This document shows positions 24,423-32,943 of a stretch of DNA of 64,000 bases, piece after piece (the stretch's first letter is position 1; every line of letters starts with the position of its first letter). Source of the DNA: Marinobacter lutaoensis. GTDB taxonomy: Bacteria; Pseudomonadota; Gammaproteobacteria; Pseudomonadales; Oleiphilaceae. The position numbers were made by a program, and so were the translations under genes. The DNA lies in the NCBI RefSeq assembly GCF_001981305.1, contig NZ_MSCW01000009.1, positions 62,001 through 126,000 of the forward strand. The letters are read 5' to 3'. The notes below the pieces were generated by a model. That model saw nothing but the letters and a program-made list of their open reading frames with translations. It ran no database searches and had not been told where the DNA came from.

Positions 24423-25205
24423 TCAGCTCTCGACCAATAAATCAACGACCACACGCTCAAGCCCGGTCGGGATGGTTTTTGGACACTTGTAACTGAAGGA
24501 AATCTCTTTTACTTCCGGATCACTGCATTGCAGGCGAACGGTTTCCGTCAGCTTCGCCGCAGTCTCCAGGTCCTGAGAGATTCGCCGGATAGCGGATTGC
24601 TCCAGCTGATCGAAAGAGCGGTAACCGGCCTGGTCAAGAGAAATCTGGTGCTCAAAAGGTGCCGGCAATTTATTGAATGCGATCTGTGCCCGAGGCAATA
24701 CAGATTCCGCTTTTTCATCGAGAATTGCCTGGATAGATTCGCCTTGTTCCCCATCTGGATAGTCAATGTTCCAGCGAACGATTGGCAGTGGACTGTTGTG
24801 GTACGCGCTGCGCAGACGATCCAGGGTCTTTAGCGATTTCACGTAAACAGCATCGATGGCCAGAAGACGTGCGGAGAAGTCGGGAATTTCACTGGCGGCC
24901 TGAAGAACCTCGTCCGAAAGGAATTCCGGTGCCTGCAACCTAACCCAATGACCACTGCCCGCTTCACCAGTCGGACGGCCTGTAGCGAACCGGACAAACT
25001 GATACTGACCGCCCTCACCTCGTGCTAGCTCAGCGTAAAGCGGGATCGACAGTTCATGTTTTTCCGTTTCAACCATTGAAATACTAGCTGCGCTACCTGG
25101 TGCCGTGGCACCGAGAGCACCATCACTTATGGATGGTGACCCGGCACACCCGGCAAACAAAACGATGCTCAGCCCTCCAAGTGTGTAAATAAACGTGTTT
25201 TTCAT
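24423..25205 (-). CDS. Lipoprotein, 260 aa
   Basis: It starts at ATG 25205 with GAGGGAAGT upstream. The signal MKNTFIYTLGGLSIVLFAGCAG has the lipobox LFAGC. The mature protein has mixed alpha/beta content, with two Cys near the C terminus (LQCSDPEVKEISFSYKCPK) that could form a disulfide. No family is recognised. Confidence 0.75.
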   Translation of the reverse strand: MKNTFIYTLGGLSIVLFAGCAGSPSISDGALGATAPGSAASISMVETEKHELSIPLYAELARGEGGQYQFVRFATGRPTGEAGSGHWVRLQAPEFLSDEVLQAASEIPDFSARLLAIDAVYVKSLKTLDRLRSAYHNSPLPIVRWNIDYPDGEQGESIQAILDEKAESVLPRAQIAFNKLPAPFEHQISLDQAGYRSFDQLEQSAIRRISQDLETAAKLTETVRLQCSDPEVKEISFSYKCPKTIPTGLERVVVDLLVES

Positions 25206-25298
25206 TACTTCCCTCGTCTTCACAAAATGGACATTTGGCAACTCATTGAAAATTGCATTTGAGGTATTGCCTGTACCGAAAGATGATACCTTTTCCGG

Positions 25299-25880
25299 CT
25301 ATTCGACATAGTTCAACCGATACCAGAGGCCGTGCTTATGCGTTACAGGCTCAATGTCTATTGATTCCCTGGGTGCCGGGAGTCGGCGTTCCATGGCCGA
25401 AGTTATGGAATCCACCAAACTACCCGGGCTATTAATGGACTGGTCGTGGCTTACACGAAACGGCAACCAGTCATGCGCTGAAAAGAACAACCCGCGCTCC
25501 CGATCGCGATGATGATCTTCAAGAAACTGTCCGTGACCGCCCCAACCATCGACCTCAACGTAAATGCGCCATCGAGGCAGAGCAAAGTCGCACCGGAACC
25601 TTCTCTCTTTGAATGGGATCAATTCAGGGACCACCTCACCGCCCTTTTCCCAAAGACCGAAGGCCTGCGTTAATACAAGGCGAATCGATTGCTCGCCAGG
25701 GCTTTCCCCAATAACCGGCTTCCCGGAAGGCTTTCGAGTAGCGGATGTTTTTCGAACTTCGAGGTCATCTAACGCTTGCTTGATCTGACGGGCGGCCCAG
25801 CCTGCCATGCACGAACCACCGGCGAGCGTTTTCGATTTCTCAGTCAACTTTTCAAAGTCGGCTTTGCTTTTGATCCTCAC
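25299..25880 (-). CDS. Vsr/DUF559-like PD-(D/E)xK endonuclease
   Basis: The 193-residue protein starts at GTG 25880 behind AGGTG. The segment RRFRCDFALPRWRIYVEVDGWGGHGQ followed by DHHRDRERGLFFSAHDWLPFRVS matches the very-short-patch-repair / DUF559 endonuclease fold: D in CDFALP and E-V-D in YVEVDG would form the PD-(D/E)xK site. The N-terminal 60 residues are a basic extension. It may nick or cut DNA in plasmid processing or repair; the substrate is unknown. Confidence 0.8.
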   Translation of the reverse strand: MRIKSKADFEKLTEKSKTLAGGSCMAGWAARQIKQALDDLEVRKTSATRKPSGKPVIGESPGEQSIRLVLTQAFGLWEKGGEVVPELIPFKERRFRCDFALPRWRIYVEVDGWGGHGQFLEDHHRDRERGLFFSAHDWLPFRVSHDQSINSPGSLVDSITSAMERRLPAPRESIDIEPVTHKHGLWYRLNYVE

Positions 25881-25918
25881 TCATAGCACCTTATATTGGT
25901 AACGATAACAGCGCGTCA

Positions 25919-25947
25919 TTGCATCACATGGGATGTTGCACTATAAA
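25919..25947 (+). promoter_or_regulatory. Promoter of the nuclease-like gene at 25976
   Basis: -35 TTGCAT, 17-bp spacer and -10 TATAAA, 28 bp before the start codon. Confidence 0.6.
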
Positions 25948-25975
25948 ATATCATATCCAAATGAAGGTGGCAGAT

Positions 25976-26578
25976 ATGCCAAGCAAACAGGGTGGGAGGA
26001 AAAGAATCGTGAAGCCCCGTAGTATTCGGTGGATCGCTGGCATTGCATGTTTCGTTATGTTTGCCACGTCCAGTTTGGCCATAGCAGACACGTCCACCGA
26101 CTTCCATGTCCGGGGGAAGGCTACCGTTCACTACGTCATTGATGGCGACACCGCCATTCTTCGGGTATCTGATGCGACAACCTGGAAAAAGCTGAGAGAC
26201 CTGGCGCTTGATCGGCAACGGTTTACCGGTCGCAAGCTCAACATCAACCGCAACTTTTCAGTGGTGAATGGCTATCCGGAAATGAAGGTCCGAATCGGCA
26301 TGATCCAGACACCGGAGAGCGTTCACCCTGACAAGGACCGAATCACAAAAGCCGGTATTATCGCATCGCAGTTTGCCAAGTCTGTTTTTCAGGGCGACCA
26401 CGCATATTTCGAGTGCTGGGACATCGGATATTATGGCCGCCCTATTTGCTCTGTTCGGACCCCCGATGGCGATTGGGGGAAGGTAATGATTAAAAACGGG
26501 CACTCAACCTACTGGACGAAATACGGCACGCACCCTTTTGATCACGAAGGATACCTGGCTGCTGCGCGCGCCCGTTAA
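25976..26578 (+). CDS. Exported SNase-like (thermonuclease) protein with altered active site
   Basis: The 200-residue protein starts at ATG 25976 (GAAGG upstream), with a signal peptide (RWIAGIACFVMFATSSLAIA). The staphylococcal-nuclease fold is seen in VHYVIDGDTAILRV and KVRIGMIQTPES. In typical members the latter reads R-x-x-G-I-D-T-P-E, so the metal-binding Asp (D40 in SNase) is Gln here while R and E remain. The conserved YGRPICSV follows. It may be an inactive or altered exported nuclease, or a nucleic-acid binding protein. Confidence 0.78.
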   Translation: MPSKQGGRKRIVKPRSIRWIAGIACFVMFATSSLAIADTSTDFHVRGKATVHYVIDGDTAILRVSDATTWKKLRDLALDRQRFTGRKLNINRNFSVVNGYPEMKVRIGMIQTPESVHPDKDRITKAGIIASQFAKSVFQGDHAYFECWDIGYYGRPICSVRTPDGDWGKVMIKNGHSTYWTKYGTHPFDHEGYLAAARAR

Positions 26579-26589
26579 CACCATATTGC

Positions 26590-27405
26590 CTACGAGCCTT
26601 CGTGTTGAAGCCAAGTCTCAACTTCGTCTTCCCCGTATTTCTTCACCCACTCGCGATACTGCCGATGATTCCTGGAGCGCGTTTTCAAAATCGCCCCAGT
26701 GTGAGGATTCACAAATTCCAGCGTCGGGTGCAATACCCGGGAAACCAGTGGAGAGACAAGGCGCCAGCTTTCCACTGCATCTTCGCCATATTCCTCAATC
26801 CATTTCTGTAGAGTTGCATCATCCTCTGAAACAACCCGAAGAACCTCTTCGGTGTACGGGTTACGAAATACTATCGAAGATTTACGGGGGTCAGTCGCCA
26901 GCTTGCCTTGAGAGCTGAAAGCATCAGCTCCAGGACCAGCATTTTTCGTGTCACCGACGGACTCGCCGTCAGCAGGGCTAGATGTAGGTGTTCGAGGCCG
27001 AATTGACACCTTTCGGGGTCGAGACATGCCCGTACCCCCCCCTGCATGACTGGATTGCCGATCAATCTGTCCGCTCATGTCACTATCAGATCTTTCTGAA
27101 TCCTGGTAGGACTGGAGTTGCGATAGAAGATCATGGTCTTTTGATGGCTCACCCTGATTCCCATCAACATGATTCTGGGCTGCAACCAGGCTATTCGACG
27201 GACTTGAAAGAGGGTTATCGACATCGAAGATCAGGCAGATTGCCTCGATAAGCTGTTCCGGGCCGAGGCCGTACTTGGTTAAAACACTCTGAACATCATT
27301 TTTTAACGAGCCAGTCAATTCTGCGGCAGCGTTTTTGGCAAGCTGACGAATCTCGCGTTGCTTATCAAGGTATTGTGTCAATACGCTGGTATCGCGAGTA
27401 GGCAT
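26590..27405 (-). CDS. MvaT-like H-NS family protein with two DNA-binding repeats
   Basis: The 271-residue protein starts at ATG 27405 (GGAG 9 bases upstream). The N-terminal region is helical (LDKQREIRQLAKNAAAEL) and ends in a YGLGPEQLIEAICLI stretch, as in the oligomerisation part of MvaT proteins. A long disordered, Ser/Pro-rich linker follows. The C terminus has two tandem copies of the MvaT DNA-binding motif: FRNPYTEEVLRVVSEDDATL...WIEEYGEDAVESW and FVNPHTGAILKTRSRNHRQY...WVKKYGEDEVETW. MvaT proteins silence AT-rich foreign genes. Only the second copy has the basic loop (SRN) like the AT-pincer. The gene is convergent with the nuclease-like gene. Confidence 0.8.
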   Translation of the reverse strand: MPTRDTSVLTQYLDKQREIRQLAKNAAAELTGSLKNDVQSVLTKYGLGPEQLIEAICLIFDVDNPLSSPSNSLVAAQNHVDGNQGEPSKDHDLLSQLQSYQDSERSDSDMSGQIDRQSSHAGGGTGMSRPRKVSIRPRTPTSSPADGESVGDTKNAGPGADAFSSQGKLATDPRKSSIVFRNPYTEEVLRVVSEDDATLQKWIEEYGEDAVESWRLVSPLVSRVLHPTLEFVNPHTGAILKTRSRNHRQYREWVKKYGEDEVETWLQHEGS

Positions 27406-27617
27406 CGAATCCAACTCCATAGGCAACAGGTCTAGGTTTCAAAGTATTGGCCTATCGTCGCAGGTTTTCATCATCTTGAAAACTTCGTTTGCCCATGTGA
27501 CCCGCAAACTCACAAAAAGTAACGCAAATTTTATATTAGAATACCCATTACGAATTGACTGGCGGAGCAACGATTGAGAAAATACAACCATAAGGTCATG
27601 AATATGGAGCAAAACCG

Positions 27618-28544
27618 ATGTACCCAACCTCTAAATCTAAAGCCCGGCAATCGGCAAAAACCTATCTTCTTGCCACTCTTGCATCTTTGGCATTGACCGC
27701 CTGCGGTGGTGGCGGTGGTGGCGATGAGACACCCGCACCGACAATCACCAACGAAGTCGTGTCAGTGGATGCCGCCGAAAACAGCACTCATCGTGTGGCC
27801 CTCGAAGGGCAGACAAAAACAATGGACGTAACACGCTCATTCCCGGCCATCGCCTTTGCGGTTGACGAGGAAACCAACGAACTGACGATCACCGTAGGAG
27901 AGGTTGAGCAGGTACAGGGTAACGCCCGAGTGGAAATCACCACGACCGCAAATATCCGGTACATCGTGGATGTGGTCGCTGAGAACACCAGTGCCGCCCC
28001 GATCATGACCGAAGCCGAGACACTCTCTGAAATCAGTTCTGGTGCCGCGCTGGCCGCCGATGATCTGAGACTGGCGAATGTTGCCCTGGAGTTGGAATAC
28101 CTCGCGTCCCAGATCAGCTTTGAAGATAAGGAAGCCGCTCGTGCGGCAAATACCGCCGCAGTTGATAGCGCAGCCAGCGCCCTGATGACCAGCATCGAAA
28201 CGTTGGAACAGTCGCTGGCGGATTTCCGGAACGGCGATATTTCCGAGACACAGCTGAGCCAGTCGCTTGATGTGGCCAAGGCTCACATGAGCACACTGGA
28301 TCAAGCATCTGCCACTGCAGTTGAGGCGGTTCTGGACACTGTGAACGCCCTGATTGACGTGCCCTTGCCCGCCGATCTGGAAGCGACTTACCCGATCACC
28401 TACGTGGCCGAAGCGGATCGCTACAGCCGATATATGACGACAGACCTGGGCACCCTGTCCCCGGATGGGAGCTATAGCTTCTCGACCGAATACGACTTTC
28501 TGAATTCCGTTTTTGCGTTCGCCAGCAGCGCCAGTGCACAGTAA
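27618..28544 (+). CDS. Lipoprotein, 308 aa
   Basis: It starts at ATG 27618 (GGAGC upstream). A lipoprotein signal ends in LTACGGGGGG, with a Gly-rich linker after the lipidated Cys. The body is Ala/Thr/Glu-rich and helical, with a long predicted coiled coil (about residues 130-240). A 17-bp gap to the subtilisin gene makes an operon; it could be a partner, inhibitor or substrate of that protease, which is inference. Confidence 0.78.
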   Translation: MYPTSKSKARQSAKTYLLATLASLALTACGGGGGGDETPAPTITNEVVSVDAAENSTHRVALEGQTKTMDVTRSFPAIAFAVDEETNELTITVGEVEQVQGNARVEITTTANIRYIVDVVAENTSAAPIMTEAETLSEISSGAALAADDLRLANVALELEYLASQISFEDKEAARAANTAAVDSAASALMTSIETLEQSLADFRNGDISETQLSQSLDVAKAHMSTLDQASATAVEAVLDTVNALIDVPLPADLEATYPITYVAEADRYSRYMTTDLGTLSPDGSYSFSTEYDFLNSVFAFASSASAQ

Positions 28545-28561
28545 GTATCAGGAGCCAAGCC

Positions 28562-30259
28562 ATGACCATGAAATCACGGATTTTGACCGCCTGCGTGGCT
28601 ACCGCCGCAATCAGCACCGTTGTGATGACAGGCGCCACTGTGGCGCATGCGGGCGACGCCATGCGCTTCAAAAGCATTGAGGAGCAGCTGGACGCACAGA
28701 TGATCCGACTGATCATCAAGCGTGAAAACAGCGCCGGGGGCACTTATTACGATACTCAGATGGTGCCCGTTTCAGATTGGGAAAACGTCAAGGCCGAACT
28801 GCTGCGGCAACCGGATGTAATCAACGTGGAGCGGGATGTGTTCGTCTCTATCCCCAACCCTCGTCCGGTTGAAGTTCCGCCGGTTACGGTGCAATCGTAC
28901 AGCGTCGGCGACGTTCCCTATAACGATCCGCTTTACAACGAACTTCGGTATTTTGCTCCCGGGGAGCAGTACAACAGCCGCATTCAGGAGGCTCATGGCC
29001 GCCTGAAATTCACCAACCCGGTTCGAATTGGCATTGCCGATGTTGGGTTTATCCGCTCGGACGAAGTGAACTACGTTGACGGCTACAGCTTTGACCATGG
29101 TCGCGGTGCGGGCTTCTACAATTCAGATCCGAACGTAGGCTGCACCGGTGAGAACGAGTATCTGCACGGCAATTACGTCGCGCAGGTTGCGGCCGCTATT
29201 GCTAACAATGCGATTGGCACCACAGGGGTCGTTCCTGGTGCTGAGGTTGTAGCGGGACGGGTGTTCGACTGTGACGGTTTTGGCACCCTCTTCTCTGTTG
29301 CAGAAGCCGTGAACTGGATGGCCGGCAATGGCCCCCATGACGTACCGCCACTGAGCGAGCCTGTCGATGTGATTAACCTGTCCTTGGGGGCGCCCACCGA
29401 ATGCCCAACGTACATGCAGGATGCCATTGACAATGCTCGTGCTGCGGGTATTGCGGTCGTTGTCGCAACCGGCAACGACAATATCGAGACAATCGAAGCC
29501 CCTGCCAACTGCGAGGGCGTCATTGCTGTAGCCTCAACGACGGAGTATGGCACACGGTCGAGCTTCTCCAACTATGGTGCCGGCACCACCATCGCCGCAC
29601 AGGGTAGCAATATCCCCGTACTTCACTCTGACGGGACAACTCGGTACGTGTACGGTACTTCATTTGCCACCCCGATTGTGACCGGACTCATTGCCGCCAC
29701 ACTGAGCGACCGGCCGGAGCTGACGCCCGCTGACATCGACCGGATCGTTGCCGAGTCCGGCAAGCCGGGCAGAAACATCACCGAAGACATTGGAGCCGGC
29801 ATTATTGACTCCATGCTGTTCCTAGATGGTGCGGGCGTTGTTCGCGAGGTAATGACTGCCCAGCACGTATTGACCGGCGAGCGGGAACAGTATCTGGAAG
29901 CGCTCACGCATCCGCGTGCCACTCAGTTCATCCAGAACGCTTCACACGGTGCGACGGCCTGCGATTTCCTGGAAGTGGATGGTTCTTTCGCCAGCAATGC
30001 CACCGAAAATGACACGCTGATGGTGTTCAGTGCGCGTGCCGGGGCGCCCCTTGATCCCACAACGCCAGAGAACGTGCTAGCGCAAACTGGTGGCGACCGA
30101 CTCCTTGTTCGTAAGGACTATGTGGAATATGAGGTATCACAGGGAAATCAGATTGGCATTGCCCGGTGCAATGTAAACACCGGCGACAACTGTTCGGTAG
30201 TTGATACGGTTCGTGGCCTGGATCACACCCAAATCCAATCACCCGCGATTTGCCTTTGA
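28562..30259 (+). CDS. Secreted subtilisin-like (S8) serine protease
   Basis: The 565-residue protein starts at ATG 28562 (AGGAG upstream), with a signal peptide ending near AHAGD. A propeptide-like segment precedes the catalytic domain. The triad is assigned as D160 (IGIADVGF), H202 (YLHGNYVAQ) and S367 (YGTSFATPIVTG), with the oxyanion Asn in VVVATGNDN. The motifs are divergent from the usual DTG, HGTHVAG and GTSMATPHVAG. A Cys-containing C-terminal region of about 150 residues has no assigned domain. The gene ends with an intrinsic terminator. Confidence 0.9.
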   Translation: MTMKSRILTACVATAAISTVVMTGATVAHAGDAMRFKSIEEQLDAQMIRLIIKRENSAGGTYYDTQMVPVSDWENVKAELLRQPDVINVERDVFVSIPNPRPVEVPPVTVQSYSVGDVPYNDPLYNELRYFAPGEQYNSRIQEAHGRLKFTNPVRIGIADVGFIRSDEVNYVDGYSFDHGRGAGFYNSDPNVGCTGENEYLHGNYVAQVAAAIANNAIGTTGVVPGAEVVAGRVFDCDGFGTLFSVAEAVNWMAGNGPHDVPPLSEPVDVINLSLGAPTECPTYMQDAIDNARAAGIAVVVATGNDNIETIEAPANCEGVIAVASTTEYGTRSSFSNYGAGTTIAAQGSNIPVLHSDGTTRYVYGTSFATPIVTGLIAATLSDRPELTPADIDRIVAESGKPGRNITEDIGAGIIDSMLFLDGAGVVREVMTAQHVLTGEREQYLEALTHPRATQFIQNASHGATACDFLEVDGSFASNATENDTLMVFSARAGAPLDPTTPENVLAQTGGDRLLVRKDYVEYEVSQGNQIGIARCNVNTGDNCSVVDTVRGLDHTQIQSPAICL

Positions 30260-30267
30260 CCAGCAAC

Positions 30268-30300
30268 AAGCCCCGGCAAACATCCGGGGCTTATCATTTC
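30268..30300 (+). terminator. Intrinsic terminator after the subtilisin gene
   Basis: AAGCCCCGG (30268-30276) and CCGGGGCTT (30284-30292), followed by ATCATTTC. Confidence 0.75.
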
Positions 30301-30328
30301 ACCAATCGTCAAATAAGAGGTTCCCATC

Positions 30329-30832
30329 ATGATCCCATTTAGAACAAGCCTAGCTGTCCTGGCATTCATTGTGAGCGGCACAGCAACTGCCCAGCAGAAC
30401 ATCGAGGACTTCCACCAACTCACGGAGACGGCCTGCGCTACTCACAAGAACAGCATCATCGCCATGGTGGAGCAGATGGAGTCTGGCGTATCGCCAGAGG
30501 CCATCAAAGAGCGCGGCGAAGCCAGAATCGGCGACAACCAACGCAGACAACTTGTTCGGCAGATCCTGGAACAAACCGCATCCGCTGAACAAAACCCGGT
30601 ATTACGACAACGGCTGGAATACGCGAATCAGGCATATTTCCGGTCAGGCCGATTGGATGATTTCAAACGAGCCCTGAATGGATTCGTAGACGAGTGCGTG
30701 CGCCTGAAGTCCCATCAGGTAGGCGAAGCCGTTTCCCGTAGCCGCGAAATGATTAATCAACTGGCTCCTGAACAGACCAAACCCACGAAACCCGACGGCA
30801 GCAACCTTCCCTCACGGAAAAGTTACTTCTGA
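30329..30832 (+). CDS. Exported hypothetical protein, 167 aa
   Basis: It starts at ATG 30329 (AAGAGG upstream). A signal peptide (LAVLAFIVSGTATA) would be cleaved before QQN. The mature part is helical and polar, with three Cys. A basic Pro-rich tail ends it. It has no recognised family and lies directly after the subtilisin terminator. Confidence 0.7.
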   Translation: MIPFRTSLAVLAFIVSGTATAQQNIEDFHQLTETACATHKNSIIAMVEQMESGVSPEAIKERGEARIGDNQRRQLVRQILEQTASAEQNPVLRQRLEYANQAYFRSGRLDDFKRALNGFVDECVRLKSHQVGEAVSRSREMINQLAPEQTKPTKPDGSNLPSRKSYF

Positions 30833-30869
30833 TTGCAACGCACGAGCGCGAACCATGAGTGAGCGCGAC

Positions 30870-30897
30870 AGCTACCGGCCGGCAAAGGCCGGTAGCC
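30870..30897. terminator. Hairpin between convergent genes
   Basis: GCTACCGGCC pairs with GGCCGGTAGC around six bases. There is no T run on either strand. Confidence 0.5.
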
Positions 30898-30961
30898 AAA
30901 AGAAGACTCTCATCGCAGGCGCACCGCGCCTGCCCTAAAGGAAAAATACAAGAACAGGACT

Positions 30962-31195
30962 CTACGCACGCCGGTTTGTTCGACGATCGGCAACAACAAG
31001 CTGAACCGCATCACGATGGTCGTTGATACTGCGAATGTTGGCGATGTCAATCCCGACGCTTTTGAATAGAGGACGATAGACGTTATCGCCAACTTCGGTG
31101 TACGTCAGAATGCCGCGTTCATCGACGTTGTACCACACACACGAGAGATCGCTGAAGCGCGTATCAACAATGCTGATGTCAGGGGAAAAACCCAT
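30962..31195 (-). CDS. Hypothetical protein, 77 aa
   Basis: It starts at ATG 31195 with GAGGTG 8 bases upstream. The small beta-rich protein (ISIVDTRFSDLSCVWYNVDERG) ends in a basic tail. No family is recognised. Confidence 0.65.
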   Translation of the reverse strand: MGFSPDISIVDTRFSDLSCVWYNVDERGILTYTEVGDNVYRPLFKSVGIDIANIRSINDHRDAVQLVVADRRTNRRA

Positions 31196-31301
31196 CGGTA
31201 AAGCACCTCACATAACAAATAGGAAGTGAGGAAAATATCACAATCTCGGAGAGTATCGCAGGGGCATCTATAAACCATACTAATGCGTGCGGCATAGCCC
31301 A

Positions 31302-32195
31302 TTACTGTTCTCGGGAATCCAACAGGGTTTCCAGTTCGTCAACTCGTTGTTCCAGCGCTGCAATTTTGGTTTTGAGGTTCTGATTGGCCGTAGTGGCATC
31401 ATCAAGGTCCTGAGATAAGCGAATTACTTTGGTGCGTTCGATTTTGAGATCCGCGGCGTAACGCTCTTTTTCCTCTCGCATCTGGCTTTTCAGTTCACTC
31501 ATTTGTGTTCGGGCGTGATCCACCTGAAGCATCCAGTAGTCCACCATGCGCACCTGTTTTTCCTCATCCCGCTTGCTCCGCTCTGTTACTTCGTCAAGGG
31601 CATCCTTCAATGCCTTGAGCTGCTCAGCGTGTTCTTTTCGCATAGCGTCGAGTCGGATTGCATGATCGTCCTGAAGAGCGTTAATTCGCTGGTTCAGAGA
31701 CTGGATTTCCTGTTGCTGTGCATGAATAGTCAGCTCATGCTTGCTGATGGTGCGTGTAGCGGCGTCAAGAGCGTCTTCCGTCGTTGCTCGTTTTTGATAC
31801 TGTTCCGCTAACGCTTTTTTCCGATCATCCAGTTCGCGTTCGAGTTGGGCGATTCGATCACTCTGTTGTGCGATGGTTTGCGTGGCTTCAGCAACCTCTT
31901 TTTCCCAGCCTTTTTCCAGCTCATTGAACCTTTCCCCGGCCTTCTGCAGAGCCTGGTTCCAGAAATCTTCAATAATGGGCACGATTTCCTCTGGGATCGA
32001 TGAGGGCAGCGTCGTCAATCCCTTGTTTTTGAAATCATCGAAGAAACGCTTTTGATGCTTGAGGATCGTGCTTTTTGAACCTCGGCGCCCAACTTCTTCG
32101 TATATGGCGTCTACGCTGGCGTACTTGCGATTGCTGATAATACGAACACAGGCTCGCGCTACGTCTTCGTATGTGATAGCTGGCGGCCTAGCCAT
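31302..32195 (-). CDS. kfrA: KfrA-like plasmid DNA-binding protein
   Basis: The 297-residue protein has an N-terminal HTH region (ITYEDVARACVRIISNRKYASVDAIYEEVGRRGSKSTILKHQKRF) and then about 180 residues of coiled coil. This matches KfrA of IncP plasmids in order and length. KfrA binds its own operator and helps plasmid segregation by forming filaments. It overlaps the nuclease gene by 8 bp, so it is the last gene of the exonuclease-HNH-KfrA operon. Confidence 0.85.
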   Translation of the reverse strand: MARPPAITYEDVARACVRIISNRKYASVDAIYEEVGRRGSKSTILKHQKRFFDDFKNKGLTTLPSSIPEEIVPIIEDFWNQALQKAGERFNELEKGWEKEVAEATQTIAQQSDRIAQLERELDDRKKALAEQYQKRATTEDALDAATRTISKHELTIHAQQQEIQSLNQRINALQDDHAIRLDAMRKEHAEQLKALKDALDEVTERSKRDEEKQVRMVDYWMLQVDHARTQMSELKSQMREEKERYAADLKIERTKVIRLSQDLDDATTANQNLKTKIAALEQRVDELETLLDSREQ

Positions 32196-32943
32196 TATTC
32201 ACCTCGGTTCGCGTTGTATTGCAGTTCGACTGGTGCTCGGTAAGAGCCTTCTGAGTAGAGGGGTCGGGCACCAAGTTGTATTTGTTAATGACGGCCAACC
32301 ATAGAGCTGTGTATTGGCATTGGTTGGCAGGAGGCATCCATTCGGCCGGGGTCCGCGCTCCTTTTGATCGGTTTAGTCGTGAAGAGACGAATTGCAGATT
32401 TAGCGGATCATTCGCAAAGGCGATACGACGCTCCCAGGACCATTGGTCTGCCCCCATTTGATAAGCCGCAGCCAAAGGGACGATATGATCGAGATCCAGG
32501 TCGGTCGCATTGGTGTAGATTTGATTCGTGAAGAAGCCCACCCAACGACCGGATACGACCCGGCAACGCTCCTCACTGGCAAAAGTAACAGGTTCGAGTG
32601 ATCGCTCAAGAAGAAGCTCGGCCCGAGTGTCCATGCAATCCGGATCATCATCCTCAAGCCATCCATGGCCGAAGTCTTCCCGATCGTATTGGTCATCGTT
32701 TGCTGCGCGGCCGTCGAGTAAAGCTAGACGGTCCAGAGACGCTGGAAGCCTACCACCTGACTCCAGACAACTTTTGAGATCCAGGAACACCTCAAACGTG
32801 GTCAGCCGCTCGTAGTACGGGCTTTCAGGCGGATGGCACAACCCACTTTTTGTCTTGCGCACATCTAGTCCATTGGCAGCCGGCGCAAGACATACGATCA
32901 ACAAAAGGCAAACGGTTTGAATGATGGACCTACGCACCATCAT
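32188..32943 (-). CDS. Exported HNH endonuclease
   Basis: The 251-residue protein has a signal peptide (IIQTVCLLLIVCLAPAANG) and a C-terminal HNH domain: DLDLDHIVPLAAAY, then NDPLNLQFVSSRLNRSKGARTPAEWMPP, as in DUF1524/GmrSD-type HNH. The conserved D-H-I-V-P and N...N-x-S-K are all present. It would cut DNA outside the cytoplasm, for instance in the periplasm. It overlaps both neighbours and is in one operon with KfrA and the exonuclease. Confidence 0.82.
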   Translation of the reverse strand: MMVRRSIIQTVCLLLIVCLAPAANGLDVRKTKSGLCHPPESPYYERLTTFEVFLDLKSCLESGGRLPASLDRLALLDGRAANDDQYDREDFGHGWLEDDDPDCMDTRAELLLERSLEPVTFASEERCRVVSGRWVGFFTNQIYTNATDLDLDHIVPLAAAYQMGADQWSWERRIAFANDPLNLQFVSSRLNRSKGARTPAEWMPPANQCQYTALWLAVINKYNLVPDPSTQKALTEHQSNCNTTRTEVNNG

